From Methanosarcina barkeri MS (GTDB taxonomy: Archaea; Halobacteriota; Methanosarcinia; Methanosarcinales; Methanosarcinaceae): a DNA stretch of 64,000 bases. The notes below the pieces were generated by a model. It saw nothing but the letters and a program-made list of their open reading frames with translations, was not told where the DNA came from and made no database searches. The stretch spans positions 1,723,168 to 1,787,167 of the forward strand of contig NZ_CP009528.1 in the NCBI RefSeq assembly GCF_000970025.1, in the 5' to 3' direction. Shown piece after piece: positions 19,131 to 29,582 of this stretch. The translations under genes were made by a program, and so were the position numbers. How positions within the stretch are numbered: position 1 is the stretch's first letter; each line of letters starts with the position of its first letter.

Positions 19131-19919
19131 GGGACCTGTACGGAGGGGGCCGGTTTTTCTATTTTTTGTAGTGTATGTAAAACAAAATGAAACGCAGGTT
19201 TATATTGGTAAAATTAGCTTCGCGGTAGATGTGAAAGTAAATGTGATAGCGTCAAGTTAGATTTTAGGGTTACATAGATCAATGGGAGTTTAAAAGTTTA
19301 ATGATCATGGAACAGTTACTGAAAACTCAAGTAGAAAGACAGCCCTCAAATCCAGGCAAAAAAGGTAGATTTACTTCTATTAACTTCTCTTGTTAAACTT
19401 TATTTCAATTTATAGACATAACCAATTTAATCTCACTTTTCAAAATATGCTACATTCCATTTTTAATTCTTTTTAATTTTTTTCTTATCTAGTTCAACTT
19501 TCAAGGATATTTCCTTCACGGATATTTCCAAACTTGGAACTTACATAAAGCAAAAGCGATTACTGGCTTAATTGATGAGGCTCAAAAATCCACATAAAAC
19601 CTAAAACATGATATAGTGAAACCAGAGTAATAGAAAAGTTCAGTCATGAAATATGAGATGCCATAGCTTGTCACTCAGGTGTTCATAAGGGTTCGGGAAC
19701 TTCAAACCAACAAGCCAGCTTAAATCCCTACCATTTCTATTTTTAGGTTTCGAATTACAAAAAGACTATATAGAAACGAAAAACTATATATTGATATTTA
19801 CATATAATAATAGTATTTCCAAAATATCTATATACTTAAAGAGGAATATCAAGATTAATTAACCATACTATAGAGAACCCAAAATTCATAATAAAGTCTA
19901 AAATAAACGGAGGAAATCC
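19131..19919. other. Intergenic gap without a supported gene
   Basis: 789 bases. A run of G and T at 19141-19166 may terminate the zinc-ribbon transcript. A 29-codon ORF begins ATG GAA CAG at 19311 and ends near 19400, but has no well-placed Shine-Dalgarno sequence and no recognisable motif. A short repeat of GGATATTTCC occurs twice near 19505-19530. The rest is AT-rich. Confidence 0.35.
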
Positions 19920-20573
19920 ATGCTTCAAAACGGAAAAATTAAAGGCTTAATCTTTGATTGTTACAAAACCCTTATTGACATCAAAACTGACGAAAGAAGT
20001 CGAGAGACAAACGAAAGAGTTAGCAAGTGGCTGCTTTATCAGGGAGTGAGGATAGAGTCCGAGAGGCTCAGGGAAGAATACAAATGGAAAATCATAGGCA
20101 GACTAGGCAATTCAGGCCAGCAGCACCCGGACATTCGTATAGAAGAGATCTTTGCGGAAATTTGTGCCGAAAACGCCTTTAAAGAAATAGATCCCTATTG
20201 GCTTGGAATTGAGACAGCAAAGGTCTTCAGAACGGCATCTATAAGAAAACTTGAAGCTTACCCTCAGAGCCTGCGTCTGCTTAAAAAATATAAAAATGTA
20301 CCGAAGTGCATTGTTTCCAATGCCCAGAGAGTTTTTACGGAACATGAACTGCGCTTTCTGGGTCTGTATGATCGCTTTAATTTTACAATTATGTCTTCGG
20401 ACCACTGTATAAAGAAACCTGATACCCGGCTCTTTAAGATGGCTCTCGACGGTCTCGGGCTTGAGCCATGGGAAGTGCTCTCTATCGGCGACACTCCAGA
20501 AAACGATATTTATCCACCTCAAAGTCTCGGAATGAACGCGATGCACATCCGGGATGCCTGGAGATATGCATAA
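19920..20573 (+). CDS. HAD-family hydrolase, haloacid-dehalogenase-like
   Basis: 217 residues with the HAD motifs in order: LIFDCYKTL (nucleophile Asp 13), CIVSNAQ (motif II Ser), KKPDTRLF (motif III Lys) and SIGDTPENDI (motif IV). Motif I is DxY in place of the DxD of typical phosphatases, which is the pattern of L-2-haloacid dehalogenase-like members. Phosphatase or dehalogenase activity remains open. ATG start with a GGAGG Shine-Dalgarno sequence 7 bases upstream. A decayed IS begins about 80 bases after its stop. Confidence 0.88.
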   Translation: MLQNGKIKGLIFDCYKTLIDIKTDERSRETNERVSKWLLYQGVRIESERLREEYKWKIIGRLGNSGQQHPDIRIEEIFAEICAENAFKEIDPYWLGIETAKVFRTASIRKLEAYPQSLRLLKKYKNVPKCIVSNAQRVFTEHELRFLGLYDRFNFTIMSSDHCIKKPDTRLFKMALDGLGLEPWEVLSIGDTPENDIYPPQSLGMNAMHIRDAWRYA

Positions 20574-20656
20574 CTCTGTCCACATTCATGACTAATACTC
20601 CAAAAAGTAAAATGTCAGTAAATCTCTTACTGTCGACTTTGAATAAGTAATTATAC

Positions 20657-21850
20657 ATCCTGACTTTGACAGTATCCACTAATTGTTACTGAATATTTCC
20701 CTTCTTTTTTATCCCAAATGGACTTGACAATTTGTTTAAATTTATAAAAATTTGTTATATATTCTATGTAATTCCATTCATTTTTGCTACTATCAAGCTA
20801 TTGATCTTATCAAAATTCGCAAAAATGTAATTTTTGACTCCATTTATCTTGAACTTGACTGTAAGTGTCAAATTCTTCAAGCTTTTTTTAATGAATTTTG
20901 TTACGTGTTTCATCCCTTCAAATTCATATCGCATCAGCGACATGAATAATTGAGCAATAAAGCCAAGGATGATAGCTCCATAAATGCTATCATCCGACCA
21001 CACTCTCAACGGTTTAATGTTGATTTCGTTCTTCAATGAATGGAATATTTCTCAATAAAATCCTTTTTTCTGTATGTTATCAACGCATCTTCAAGTGTCA
21101 AATCTCTGTTTGATTTCAGACAGAAAAATCCTTCTCTCCCATTAATCAGTGAAGCTTTCAATAGTTCTATAACTTCCTTGTCACTAAGCTCTTCGAGCTT
21201 AGTTCTAAAAGAGTAATTAATCTCAATCTTTACTCTGAAATTCATTATTTACTCTGCGTTTCTTAGGAAGCTTTTTGTTATCTATGACAGCTTTTAACTC
21301 ACTGACTCCAACTGTTCTCTACAACTTGTCAGGTTTGTGATCTCTGCTATATCCGAATTTACCAAGATTGGCCTTAGTCCCGTGAAGAACTATACTCGTC
21401 CAATCCAGGTTTATGTTCGTCTCTTCAAAACCATAAGTAGAAAATAGAGAGTCCAGAATATCACACAGAATTTCCTCTTTGTTACGTCCCAAAAGCTCAA
21501 GAGTTCTGTAAAGAACTCTTTCGTGAAAACTTTCAAGATTTAAGATATCCAGAATCTCTTTCTGATTTAACCATTTGCCAGCTTCTTTGATACTAAAATT
21601 ATCAGTTAATTTGTAGCTTAACAAACCGATTACTAAACTATTGAGATCAAGACCCTTACTTTTATGTTTACTAAAAATATCACAGAAATTAAGCTTTTCA
21701 TAAAAATATTGGACAGCAAGAATAGATCCGATAGGAACACATATATTCTTGTTAGGAATTGTAGGAAGGCTCTCTGTTTTGTGATGTTCATTGGATCGAA
21801 TCATACAAAACAGAGAGCACTTATTTTTATGTAACTGTCAAAGTCAGGAT
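20657..21850 (-). mobile_element. Decayed DDE insertion sequence with 17-bp terminal inverted repeats
   Basis: ATCCTGACTTTGACAGT at 20657-20673 is perfectly repeated in inverted orientation at 21834-21850. The 1194 bases between them hold fragments of one transposase on the minus strand. IS1634-like elements usually approach 1.7-2 kb, so the middle has been lost. No clear target duplication remains at the flanks. Confidence 0.8.
20764..21804 (-). pseudogene. IS1634/IS4-type transposase, broken into fragments
   Basis: The 5' fragment (21319-21804) has the DUF4277-like N-terminus (PIGSILAVQYFYEKL, LNSLVIGLLSYKLTDN) and the first part of the DDE domain up to DWTSIVLHGTKANLGKFGYS and RDHKPDKL, where a stop appears. 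The next fragment (21033-21245) and the last (20764-21036) correspond to the C-terminal half (KKDFIEKYSIH, KPLRVWSDDSIYGAIILGF, LFMSLMRYE). The central catalytic portion is missing and the frames no longer join, so it cannot be active. Confidence 0.8.
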
Positions 21851-22017
21851 TCATATGCACATTCGGACTCCTGGAGTCAAAAAATGAATAAATTATTTCT
21901 GCAATTTATGCTTTTTTGGGAATCCTTTTTCTGGCAGTCCTGCTTTCAAAACCCTTTCGGTCAAAGCTTGCGAGTTTCCAGACAGATATGAACATGGTTG
22001 CAATCTCGTTTTTAAGG

Positions 22018-22257
22018 TCAGGAATAACTCTGATAACCCGGCACAACTCGTTTTCGGAAGAGGCCTATATGGGCTTTTTTAATCTTGTCTTTCTTAGGCT
22101 TCTGGTTTTGCTCCTGTATGCAGGGTACTTCTGCAACAAAATACTCCATTGCTATATTTTCATGGCCCATCTGTCGTAGTACAAGACTTACTTTCTTCCG
22201 ATACTCTCCCAGATCCTTAAACGTAGAAAATACAAATTTATAGTCTATTTTGTCCAC
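22018..22257 (-). pseudogene. DUF4062 domain fragment
   Basis: 79 codons from a GTG. The first 45 residues (FVFSTFKDLGEYRKKV, LRQMGHENIAMEYF) resemble the start of DUF4062, normally about 85 residues at the N-terminus of much larger STAND-NTPase or effector-like proteins. After residue 50 the sequence turns Lys-rich and stops. No continuation was found between here and the IS edge at 21850, although a membrane-like stretch on the plus strand at 21916-22040 looks like another scrap. I read this as the stub of a lost accessory gene. Confidence 0.5.
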
Positions 22258-22421
22258 TAATTATCTAGCTAATCTTTCCTGAAATAAAAGTGTGAGGTAG
22301 TTAAATCTTTTGAATTTGTTTGATTTTTAAAATTACCTCTCATGCCCTTCTTGTAGCATGGACGAAAATACGTTAACCTTACAATCCATGACCAGAGGTT
22401 GCCCAACCAAAAGCTATTTAA

Positions 22422-22440
22422 TTAGGCAATGACTAACTAA
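22422..22440. promoter_or_regulatory. Possible MarR operator
   Basis: TTAG at 22422-22425 and CTAA at 22433-22436 form an inverted pair 16-34 bases before the MarR start, with another CTAA at 22437-22440. A similar pair, TTAG at 22898 and CTAA at 22913, lies in front of lon. The motif is short and the link to MarR is inference only. Confidence 0.25.
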
Positions 22441-22455
22441 CGACTAAGATCCAGC

Positions 22456-22875
22456 ATGACAGAGAAAAAAGAGCATTTATTATTAGTCTTTGAAAACCTG
22501 TTCAAAACCCAAAGAGAATGCTCCTGTGATATCCTCTCTGAATGTGGGTTATCAGATATCACTGTAAAACAGATCGGATATCTGAAGCTTATTGATGATA
22601 ATGGGGACGTGACTTTTAGCAGGCTTGCTAGGATCACTAGAAACTCAAAGCCAACCATCACAGAGATGGTGAACAAATTCGTGAAAATGGACTGCGTGTA
22701 CAAAGAAAAGTCCTCAAAAGACGGAAGAATTTTTTACATTCGCCTGACGGAAAAAGGACGGAGAATAGCTCGTGCCGAAGAAAACGCATTGTTGAGGGTC
22801 ATTGAAAAAATGGCAGATTCTCTGGACGAGAAAGAAATTGACACGCTTATCGACCTCCTGGAAAAGGTGTGGTAA
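22456..22875 (+). CDS. MarR-family transcriptional regulator
   Basis: 139 residues with the MarR winged-helix order: a dimerisation helix, then DITVKQIGYLKLI, the recognition-helix region FSRLARITRNSKPTITEMVNKFV and the beta-wing KDGRIFYIRLTEKGRRIA. It probably represses its own gene and possibly the Lon gene 85 bases downstream on the same strand. The ligand is unknown. ATG start with weak Shine-Dalgarno. It sits at the edge of the decayed mobile region. Confidence 0.85.
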   Translation: MTEKKEHLLLVFENLFKTQRECSCDILSECGLSDITVKQIGYLKLIDDNGDVTFSRLARITRNSKPTITEMVNKFVKMDCVYKEKSSKDGRIFYIRLTEKGRRIARAEENALLRVIEKMADSLDEKEIDTLIDLLEKVW

Positions 22876-22960
22876 TTTTTTTTGTTCGGCGAAAAAGTTA
22901 GGTTAATTCAAACTAAATAATTGGACTAACCTGGAAAACAGAGATAACAAATTTAGAAAA

Positions 22961-25369
22961 ATGAGACGATTGACAATGTATCCAGAACAACCCGATGAAA
23001 CCAGAGAAAGCATCGTAATGCCGCTTTTTGAGGTAGTTGTCTACCCAAAAAGCCGGGCCAAATTTCTTGCTGACAAAGTCACAGGGGAAATACTCCTAAA
23101 TGACATGAAAAACGCCGAATCTGTATCTGCCATCGGGCTGACTGTAAAGAGCGGCACAAAGGCTTCAGAACTATCCGAAGAGAACCTGTATAAGATTGGA
23201 AACTTGCTTAAGATTACATATGTACAGCCTGCTGATGACGGATATCTCGTTGTCGCAAAGGCTATCGAAAGGGTAGAGGCTATATCTCTGTATCGGAAGA
23301 ATGGGCTGTTCTACACAACTTACAGGCCTGTCCATGATCTGCCGGATTTCGATGAGGACGCTGAAACTGAGGTACTGGCAAATATAAAAAAGACAATTCA
23401 CGAGATCAGTGCCCGGTTCCAGGGTTCTGAACAATTTACCAAGTCAATCGATAAGATGGACTCCATTGACCAGATAATGGGATTTGCCATGCCGTACATA
23501 CCCGTAAAACTTGCCGAAAAGCAGAGACTCCTGGAGCTTGCCTCGGTTCGCGAAAGGTATCTTCTGTTCCTTCACATTCTGACAAAGCATAAAGAAAATA
23601 TCAATCTCCAGATCGAAATGGCAAAAAAAGTCACTGACAAAATAAGCAAGTCCAATAGAGAGGCAATGCTCCGTGAGCAACTGAAAGTGATTCAGGAAGA
23701 GCTCAACGAAGGTGGTGACTCGGTTTCAGGCGATGCTGCATACAGGGAGAAAATTGAAAACTCAACTATGCCTGATGAGGTAAAAAAGAAGGCATTTTCC
23801 GAATTAAAGAAACTAGAAACCGGAGGCAGTCACAATCCTGAAGCCCCTGTTATAAGGAATTATCTTGACCTCCTGCTCGACCTTCCCTGGGTAACCGAGG
23901 AGAAAAAGAGCATCGATATTGAAGAAGCCCGTCGTGTGCTTGAAAGCAACCACAACGGACTTGAAAAGGTTAAGGAGAGAATAATCCAGCACCTGGCAGT
24001 TATGAAATTAAAACACGAGAAGCAGGGCTCAATTCTGCTCCTGATTGGACCGCCCGGAACCGGTAAAACAAGCCTTGGGAAAAGCATTGCAGATGCTTTG
24101 GGCAGAAAATATGTCCGGATCAGCCTCGGAGGTGTCAAAGACGAAGCCGAAATCCGGGGACACAGGCGGACATACATCGGTGCCCTTCCCGGAAGGATTA
24201 TTCAGGGTATGAGAAAAGCAGGCACGAAAAATCCTGTGTTTATTCTTGACGAAGTTGATAAGCTTTCAGCTTCTTACTCTGGAGACCCGGCAAGTGCTCT
24301 CCTGGAAGTCCTTGACCCTGAACAGAACAGCACGTTCTCAGACCACTATCTGGAAATCCCATATGACCTGTCCGATGTCCTGTTCATAGCTACAGCCAAC
24401 TCTATGGCAAGTATCCCCTGGCCGCTTCTCGACAGGATGGAGACCATTGAGATCTCAGGTTACACAAAGAATGAGAAACTTGCAATTGCAAAAGATCACC
24501 TGGTGCCCTGCATACTGGAAGACCACGGCCTTGATGCAGAGAAACTTAAAATTGAAGATGAAGCCCTGAAAGTAATCATCGATAAATACACTCGCGAAGC
24601 CGGAGTCCGGGGGCTTAAAAAGCAGCTTGCTAAGACTGCAAGGTTTGTGTCTGAAAAGATCGTGTCAGGCAAGGCCGACCTTCCTTATGTGGTCAGGGCG
24701 GATATGCTCAAAGAAATTCTCGGAAAAGAGATAATCCGGCAGGAAGAAGCCAGAAAAGAAAATGTACCCGGCGTGGTTACAGGACTTGCATGGACGCCTG
24801 TGGGAGGAGATATTCTCTTCATAGAAGGCACATTTATGCCAGGCAGTGGAAAACTCACACTTACAGGCCAGCTTGGGGATGTAATGAAAGAGTCTGCAAA
24901 GATATCGTTGAGCCTTGTAAGGTCACGGCTTGCAAACACTGCAAACAGCTTTGACTTCACTTCAAGTGATATTCACATCCATGTACCCTCAGGTGCAACC
25001 CCAAAAGACGGCCCGTCAGCAGGCGTAACCCTCTTTACCGCCCTTACATCCCTGATAATCGGAAAAGCGGTTGACCCCAAACTTGCCATGACAGGGGAAA
25101 TAACGTTGAGCGGTGCAGTACTGCCTGTTGGAGGCATAAAAGAGAAAGTTCTGGCAGCCCACAGGGCAGGCATAAAGAAGATAATCCTGCCAAAAGAAAA
25201 CGAAAGAGACCTTGAAGATGTGCCTGAAGATGCCAGAAACAAACTTCAGTTCGTGCCTGTGGAGACCATCGAAGAAGTCTTGAGAGAAGCCTTGGATATT
25301 GATCTACCCAGGCCGGTAGTACCATCCTTATATCCTGGAAGCAGTTATGCACCTGCGCATAGTGCATAA
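22961..25369 (+). CDS. lon: ATP-dependent protease LonA (bacterial type)
   Basis: 802 residues. N-terminal LAN substrate domain (about 15-210), a coiled region, AAA+ module with Walker A GPPGTGKT (363-370) and Walker B FILDEVD (427-433), then the protease domain with catalytic Ser 686 (DGPSAG) and Lys 729 (GGIKEK). No membrane helices interrupt the AAA+ module, so this is soluble bacterial-type LonA and not archaeal membrane LonB. It degrades damaged and regulatory proteins. It was probably acquired from bacteria, a common pattern in Methanosarcina. An in-frame ATG at 22976 is an alternative start; neither has a strong Shine-Dalgarno sequence. MarR lies just upstream and may control it. Confidence 0.95.
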   Translation: MRRLTMYPEQPDETRESIVMPLFEVVVYPKSRAKFLADKVTGEILLNDMKNAESVSAIGLTVKSGTKASELSEENLYKIGNLLKITYVQPADDGYLVVAKAIERVEAISLYRKNGLFYTTYRPVHDLPDFDEDAETEVLANIKKTIHEISARFQGSEQFTKSIDKMDSIDQIMGFAMPYIPVKLAEKQRLLELASVRERYLLFLHILTKHKENINLQIEMAKKVTDKISKSNREAMLREQLKVIQEELNEGGDSVSGDAAYREKIENSTMPDEVKKKAFSELKKLETGGSHNPEAPVIRNYLDLLLDLPWVTEEKKSIDIEEARRVLESNHNGLEKVKERIIQHLAVMKLKHEKQGSILLLIGPPGTGKTSLGKSIADALGRKYVRISLGGVKDEAEIRGHRRTYIGALPGRIIQGMRKAGTKNPVFILDEVDKLSASYSGDPASALLEVLDPEQNSTFSDHYLEIPYDLSDVLFIATANSMASIPWPLLDRMETIEISGYTKNEKLAIAKDHLVPCILEDHGLDAEKLKIEDEALKVIIDKYTREAGVRGLKKQLAKTARFVSEKIVSGKADLPYVVRADMLKEILGKEIIRQEEARKENVPGVVTGLAWTPVGGDILFIEGTFMPGSGKLTLTGQLGDVMKESAKISLSLVRSRLANTANSFDFTSSDIHIHVPSGATPKDGPSAGVTLFTALTSLIIGKAVDPKLAMTGEITLSGAVLPVGGIKEKVLAAHRAGIKKIILPKENERDLEDVPEDARNKLQFVPVETIEEVLREALDIDLPRPVVPSLYPGSSYAPAHSA

Positions 25370-25423
25370 ACGTTAAGAAATGCAGGATTGGGATTACAGT
25401 CTCCAGACCATAATACCCATCCA

Positions 25424-25475
25424 ATTTTTCCTCCTGATTTTTCCTCCTGATTTTTCCTCCTAATTTTTCCTCCTG
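25424..25475. repeat. 13-bp tandem repeat, 4 copies
   Basis: The unit ATTTTTCCTCCTG is repeated at 25424, 25437, 25450 and 25463, the third copy ending in A. On the minus strand it reads as repeated AGGAGG-like sequence but no gene starts there. The rest of the 507-base gap 25370-25876 is AT-rich and holds nothing else recognisable. Confidence 0.9.
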
Positions 25476-25876
25476 ATTTCTTTCTAATTTTTTCTCCCAG
25501 TTTTTTACACAAACTTTGAGAAAACGGCCTTTTTCGTCATAGAAAAACATGCAAAATGGCATCGAGAATGAAATTATTGTTTTAATTAACTTAAATTAAC
25601 TAGGTTATATTCATCAAACTCAGGAAAAAAACGGCTCTTTTACGGCTCTGGACTGTTGTTAGAGTCTAATTTACAAAACCGGAACTCTGCCAAAGCCAAA
25701 AAATCAAAAATCGCCATTTTTGAAGTTAAAAACACAAAGATTAGGGGAGATAGATCTTAGTTTATTTTTTTGATGTTTTTTATTCAGGCAATTCTTTCAG
25801 TTTTACTGCATAAATTTTATAATATATAAAACATTAATCATGTAGTAGCAGACAATCAACATGAAGCACGATCAAT

Positions 25877-26365
25877 ATGAAGCAGTTAGTTATATTATCG
25901 ATTCTGATTATAGCTGTGCTTTTTACAGCTGGTTGTACTGAGCCAAACTCTACTCAAGAGTCTCATGATAATGGCTATGTTGTCAATACAACCGAACTTG
26001 GGCAGATAAATACATCCCTTGAGGAAGGTCCGGTTTTTTTGAAACTCGGCGCTGAATGGTGTGGGCCATGTCAGAAAATGGAGCCCATCCTTCAGGAACT
26101 GGCAAATAAATATGAAGGAAAAGCAACGATCATGTCCGTAGATATTGACCAAAGCCCTGAATTTATTGAGTATTTTGGAGTAAACTCTATTCCTGACTCC
26201 TGTGTGATCATAGGTATTGAAAACGGGGAATACGTATATATGCAAGAGGCTGGAAATGCCAGTAAGGACAGGTTCACGGCCAGAATTCTTGGACTCAGGG
26301 ATGAGCAAGAATTCGAAAAAGTTCTGGATCTAGCGCTCCAGAAAGAAAAGGTCAAATCCAAATAA
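25877..26365 (+). CDS. Thioredoxin-like lipoprotein (CGPC)
   Basis: 162 residues. Signal peptide with lipobox FTAGC, so Cys 20 is the likely lipid-modified residue. A thioredoxin fold follows with the active site WCGPC (C62, C65), the DIDQSPEF strand and the Ile-Pro (IPDS) cis-proline loop. It should act as a membrane-anchored extracytoplasmic thiol-disulfide oxidoreductase or reductant carrier. A paralogue at 56446 has the same architecture with a CEEC site. The UbiB-like gene downstream converges on it. ATG start, with poor Shine-Dalgarno. Confidence 0.9.
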   Translation: MKQLVILSILIIAVLFTAGCTEPNSTQESHDNGYVVNTTELGQINTSLEEGPVFLKLGAEWCGPCQKMEPILQELANKYEGKATIMSVDIDQSPEFIEYFGVNSIPDSCVIIGIENGEYVYMQEAGNASKDRFTARILGLRDEQEFEKVLDLALQKEKVKSK

Positions 26366-26444
26366 AATCCGTTTTTTGCAGTAAAATTTCAAATTTCATA
26401 ATTTTTCATGCTATCTATTTTTCCGCAAAGTATACATTGGAAAA

Positions 26445-28124
26445 TCACATCCGACCTGTCTTGAATACATTATATATAAGCCACAGTCCAAAGATACTGG
26501 CAATAACGAAACTGAATGTGCCAAGAAAAGGCACACCCCAAACAAGAGGTCTCATATGTGTCTGAATGACCAGAGAAGAAGCGACAATCATAGCAGAGAT
26601 GATCAGACTGATAGATAACCGATTACTTGCAACGTCAATCTCGGACACCAGCTTTTTACCTTCCTCAGATTCAAGTTTTATATTTAAATAGCCATTTTCA
26701 GCATGATCAAGTATATGTGAAATTTTATTCGGGGCTTTTCGAAAGAGACGCGTCCAGCTTGAAATATTGCTATATGCCTTACGAGCCAGGTTTTGTGGAT
26801 AAAAACGCTTTTTCAATTCATTTTTTGCATAAGGTTCGAGAAGTTCGCTAAAATTTAAATCCGGGTCCATTATGAGTCCAAAACCCTCAACAGCCACTAT
26901 ACCTCTAACCAGTAAGACTATGTTATGAGGCATAGTAACCTGATGATCCCTTAAGATACCTATTAGTTCTTCGATTATCATAGAGGCATCAAGCTTTTTC
27001 AGAGCTTTACCATAGTATTTGGAGCGAAAAGATTCAACATCCTCTTTCAATAACCTTGTGTCTGCATAGGAATCTATACAACCCATATCTCTGAGTAACT
27101 CGACGAATAAAGAACTATCTCCATTAACTAAAGCTACCATGCCATCCAGAAATATATCGCATACTTCTGAGGAAAGGTGACCTGCCATTCCAAAATCAAG
27201 AAAAGCTACGTTCCCGTCTTCCATTATAAGGATGTTTCCGGGATGCAGGTCTGCATGGAAAAATCCATCTTCAAATACCTGCTGCATGAAAGCTTCTATG
27301 ACTACAGAAGCTATATTACTCCTATCAAATCCCTGTCTGTCCAGTAAATCCACACGGCTACTTTTTATACCTTTGATATATTCCAGCGTCAACACACGTG
27401 TGTTTGTATAGTCCCAGTAAACCCGTGGAATATGGATCTGACTATTCTCTCTGAAATTGTCTGCAAAACGGTCTGCGTTCCAGCCTTCCTGAGTATAATC
27501 TATTTCTGCAAGAATACTGCGAGATAACTCATCAACAAGCTCAATTGGTCTGTATAATCTCGCTTCTGGCATATGTTCATCAACAAGTCTGGCTATACTG
27601 TACATAATGTCCAGGTCAGATTCTATTACTTCCTTTATGCCAGGACGCTGGACTTTCACAACAACCTCATCGCCATCTTTTATCCTTGCCCTGTGCACCT
27701 GCCCAATAGATGCACAGGCAAGTGGTTTTTTCTCAAAACACTCATATAATTCTTCAATGGGATGGCCGAGTTCTTCTCTTATAATTAGCTCGACTTCTTC
27801 AAACTCAAAAGAAGGCGCTTCATCCTGAAGTTTTGCAAACTCGGCAGCATATTCCAGAGGAATAAGGTCATGCCTCATGCTCAGTAATTGACCTAATTTA
27901 ATGTAGGTCGGACCCAGTTCCTCGAATATCTTACGTACTCTAACCGGACCTGAAGTATTGAGCCTGTCCACCTTATCTTTATTGTTAAACTTATAGGTCA
28001 AGTCCCTGATACTGCTCAAACCTATCTTTTCAACAACATATCCAAACCCATACTTCTGGAGAACCTCGATTATCTGGCCATATCGTTTCAACATGGCATA
28101 GCGATGAAGCCTTTTACGTATCAT
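26445..28124 (-). CDS. ABC1/UbiB-family atypical kinase
   Basis: 559 residues. The KxGQ motif (YIKLGQLLSMR) replaces the usual glycine-rich loop, followed by ACASIGQVHRA, VVVKVQRPG (ATP lysine), HADLHPGNIL (catalytic loop) and FLDFGMAG. Two C-terminal membrane helices (about 505-522 and 530-553) anchor it. Bacterial and mitochondrial relatives support ubiquinone synthesis through an ATPase activity; in Methanosarcina a role in methanophenazine or other isoprenoid lipid metabolism is possible but is inference. It forms a single-gene unit on the minus strand. ATG start. Confidence 0.92.
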   Translation of the reverse strand: MIRKRLHRYAMLKRYGQIIEVLQKYGFGYVVEKIGLSSIRDLTYKFNNKDKVDRLNTSGPVRVRKIFEELGPTYIKLGQLLSMRHDLIPLEYAAEFAKLQDEAPSFEFEEVELIIREELGHPIEELYECFEKKPLACASIGQVHRARIKDGDEVVVKVQRPGIKEVIESDLDIMYSIARLVDEHMPEARLYRPIELVDELSRSILAEIDYTQEGWNADRFADNFRENSQIHIPRVYWDYTNTRVLTLEYIKGIKSSRVDLLDRQGFDRSNIASVVIEAFMQQVFEDGFFHADLHPGNILIMEDGNVAFLDFGMAGHLSSEVCDIFLDGMVALVNGDSSLFVELLRDMGCIDSYADTRLLKEDVESFRSKYYGKALKKLDASMIIEELIGILRDHQVTMPHNIVLLVRGIVAVEGFGLIMDPDLNFSELLEPYAKNELKKRFYPQNLARKAYSNISSWTRLFRKAPNKISHILDHAENGYLNIKLESEEGKKLVSEIDVASNRLSISLIISAMIVASSLVIQTHMRPLVWGVPFLGTFSFVIASIFGLWLIYNVFKTGRM

Positions 28125-28349
28125 AATGTCATTAGCCTGGAATTTTTATGGGGGTTGTTAATTTATTTTTATAATAAGTTAACAGGATATATTATATATC
28201 TTTAGTTATCCCTATTTCAGAGTTCCTGTTTCTTATCTCGCTTTCATATTTTTCAAATTATTTACAAACTCTGGATTCCGGGAGATAAAGAAATTGCTTA
28301 AGCTTCAGGCAGGCAGATAAAGAATTTGCTTAAGCTTCAGGCAGTTTCA

Positions 28350-29333
28350 TCACATCATTAAAGAAGTGTGAAAAAATTCAAAGGTGTCCACCGCTTCAGG
28401 AGGAAGTCCCATTTCTTCAAACATCTCCCTAAAAAATGCGCGATATTTTTTTTCAGGTATCGATTCTCTGACGCTTCCGACATGCATTATGATTTCAAGC
28501 CTGACCTTTCCTGAAGAATCAAGTTCAACTATATACTTGTTTCCTATGTACCTGTTACCTATGTACCTGTTCTCCTTATCATAAGTCACGATCCCTGCCT
28601 TTGGGACAAAATACCTTACTGAACCTACCTGGTTCCCGTCCTTTAAAAAAATTTCTTTCGTATCTGAGCCTATCTTGGGGTATCCATAAAAACCCAAAAC
28701 GTAATTGTCGTAACTGGAATCATCACTGTTTTCCGTAAAATACGCATGTACAGCCGGAAAATCCGGAGACTCATTCACCTGTATTTCGGCGTCCCATGTC
28801 TGATTTTGTGCAGCTTTTTTCAGAGCCTCAAGATACTTTTCCGAAGCTTTTTCATCCGAGCCGAAGAGGAGCCCTAATTTTTCAAGCATCCAGGAGTCAT
28901 CAGGAAATTCCGATAGCTGTAAAGGGGATTCGGGATCGGAATGGCTAAAATTCGAGACTGCAATACAGGTTTTAATCCCGGTTTCAGTTCCGTTTTCACA
29001 TACAAAGACCATAAGCTCGGAGTCATCTTTATAGTTAAGCCTTATATTCTGCACAAGAGCAGCACTTCCGAAGTTTTCCCGGACTTCAGGGACATCTCCT
29101 GGTTCAAAGCCCGAAAAGTTTCCGGGCCAGGGCCATGAACCTTCTATTTCATAACCAGCTTTCTCCGCTTTCGTAAGTACGGAATTGTAGGCAAAAGACC
29201 CAATATCAACTTCTTCGGAGTAATACCAGGAACTGTCAAGTAACTCCATTAATAAGAAAGGGCCGTAGAGAAACAGCATAAATAGAATGAGTGGGAGCAA
29301 TAATAATATTAGTATGGCTTTTTGCTTATTCAT
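28350..29333 (-). CDS. Membrane-anchored hypothetical protein
   Basis: 327 residues. One N-terminal hydrophobic anchor (about 7-31) is followed by a soluble, acidic extracytoplasmic domain rich in aromatic residues, with several N-x-S/T sites. I do not recognise the fold. The segment ENRYIGNRYIGNKYIVELD contains a small in-frame duplication (RYIGN). The C-terminus REMFEEMGLPPEAVDTFEF looks helical. It shares the minus strand with the UbiB gene 225 bases downstream but has no clear operon link. Confidence 0.75.
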   Translation of the reverse strand: MNKQKAILILLLLPLILFMLFLYGPFLLMELLDSSWYYSEEVDIGSFAYNSVLTKAEKAGYEIEGSWPWPGNFSGFEPGDVPEVRENFGSAALVQNIRLNYKDDSELMVFVCENGTETGIKTCIAVSNFSHSDPESPLQLSEFPDDSWMLEKLGLLFGSDEKASEKYLEALKKAAQNQTWDAEIQVNESPDFPAVHAYFTENSDDSSYDNYVLGFYGYPKIGSDTKEIFLKDGNQVGSVRYFVPKAGIVTYDKENRYIGNRYIGNKYIVELDSSGKVRLEIIMHVGSVRESIPEKKYRAFFREMFEEMGLPPEAVDTFEFFHTSLMM

Positions 29334-29582
29334 GAAACTCTCAACTCTGGAAAAGCGTCAGTGGACTGGGAGGCTGTTAGTGTCCCTTAGATGTAGAATC
29401 TTAAAAATACTGGAATTATAATTCGGAGTTTTTCATATTATTATATGAAATAGGTCAACTTAATAAATAATTTATACATTTCCACTACTGATTTAAAAAA
29501 TTATCTATAATCAGAGAAAAAAGCGCAGGTAGACCAAAAAATCTATCTTGGAAACTTCCCCAGGGTTCAGCAGCCTGCCTAT

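Noticed and set aside
22961-25369. Archaeal LonB
   Set aside because: No membrane helices in the AAA+ module, and an N-terminal LAN domain is present.
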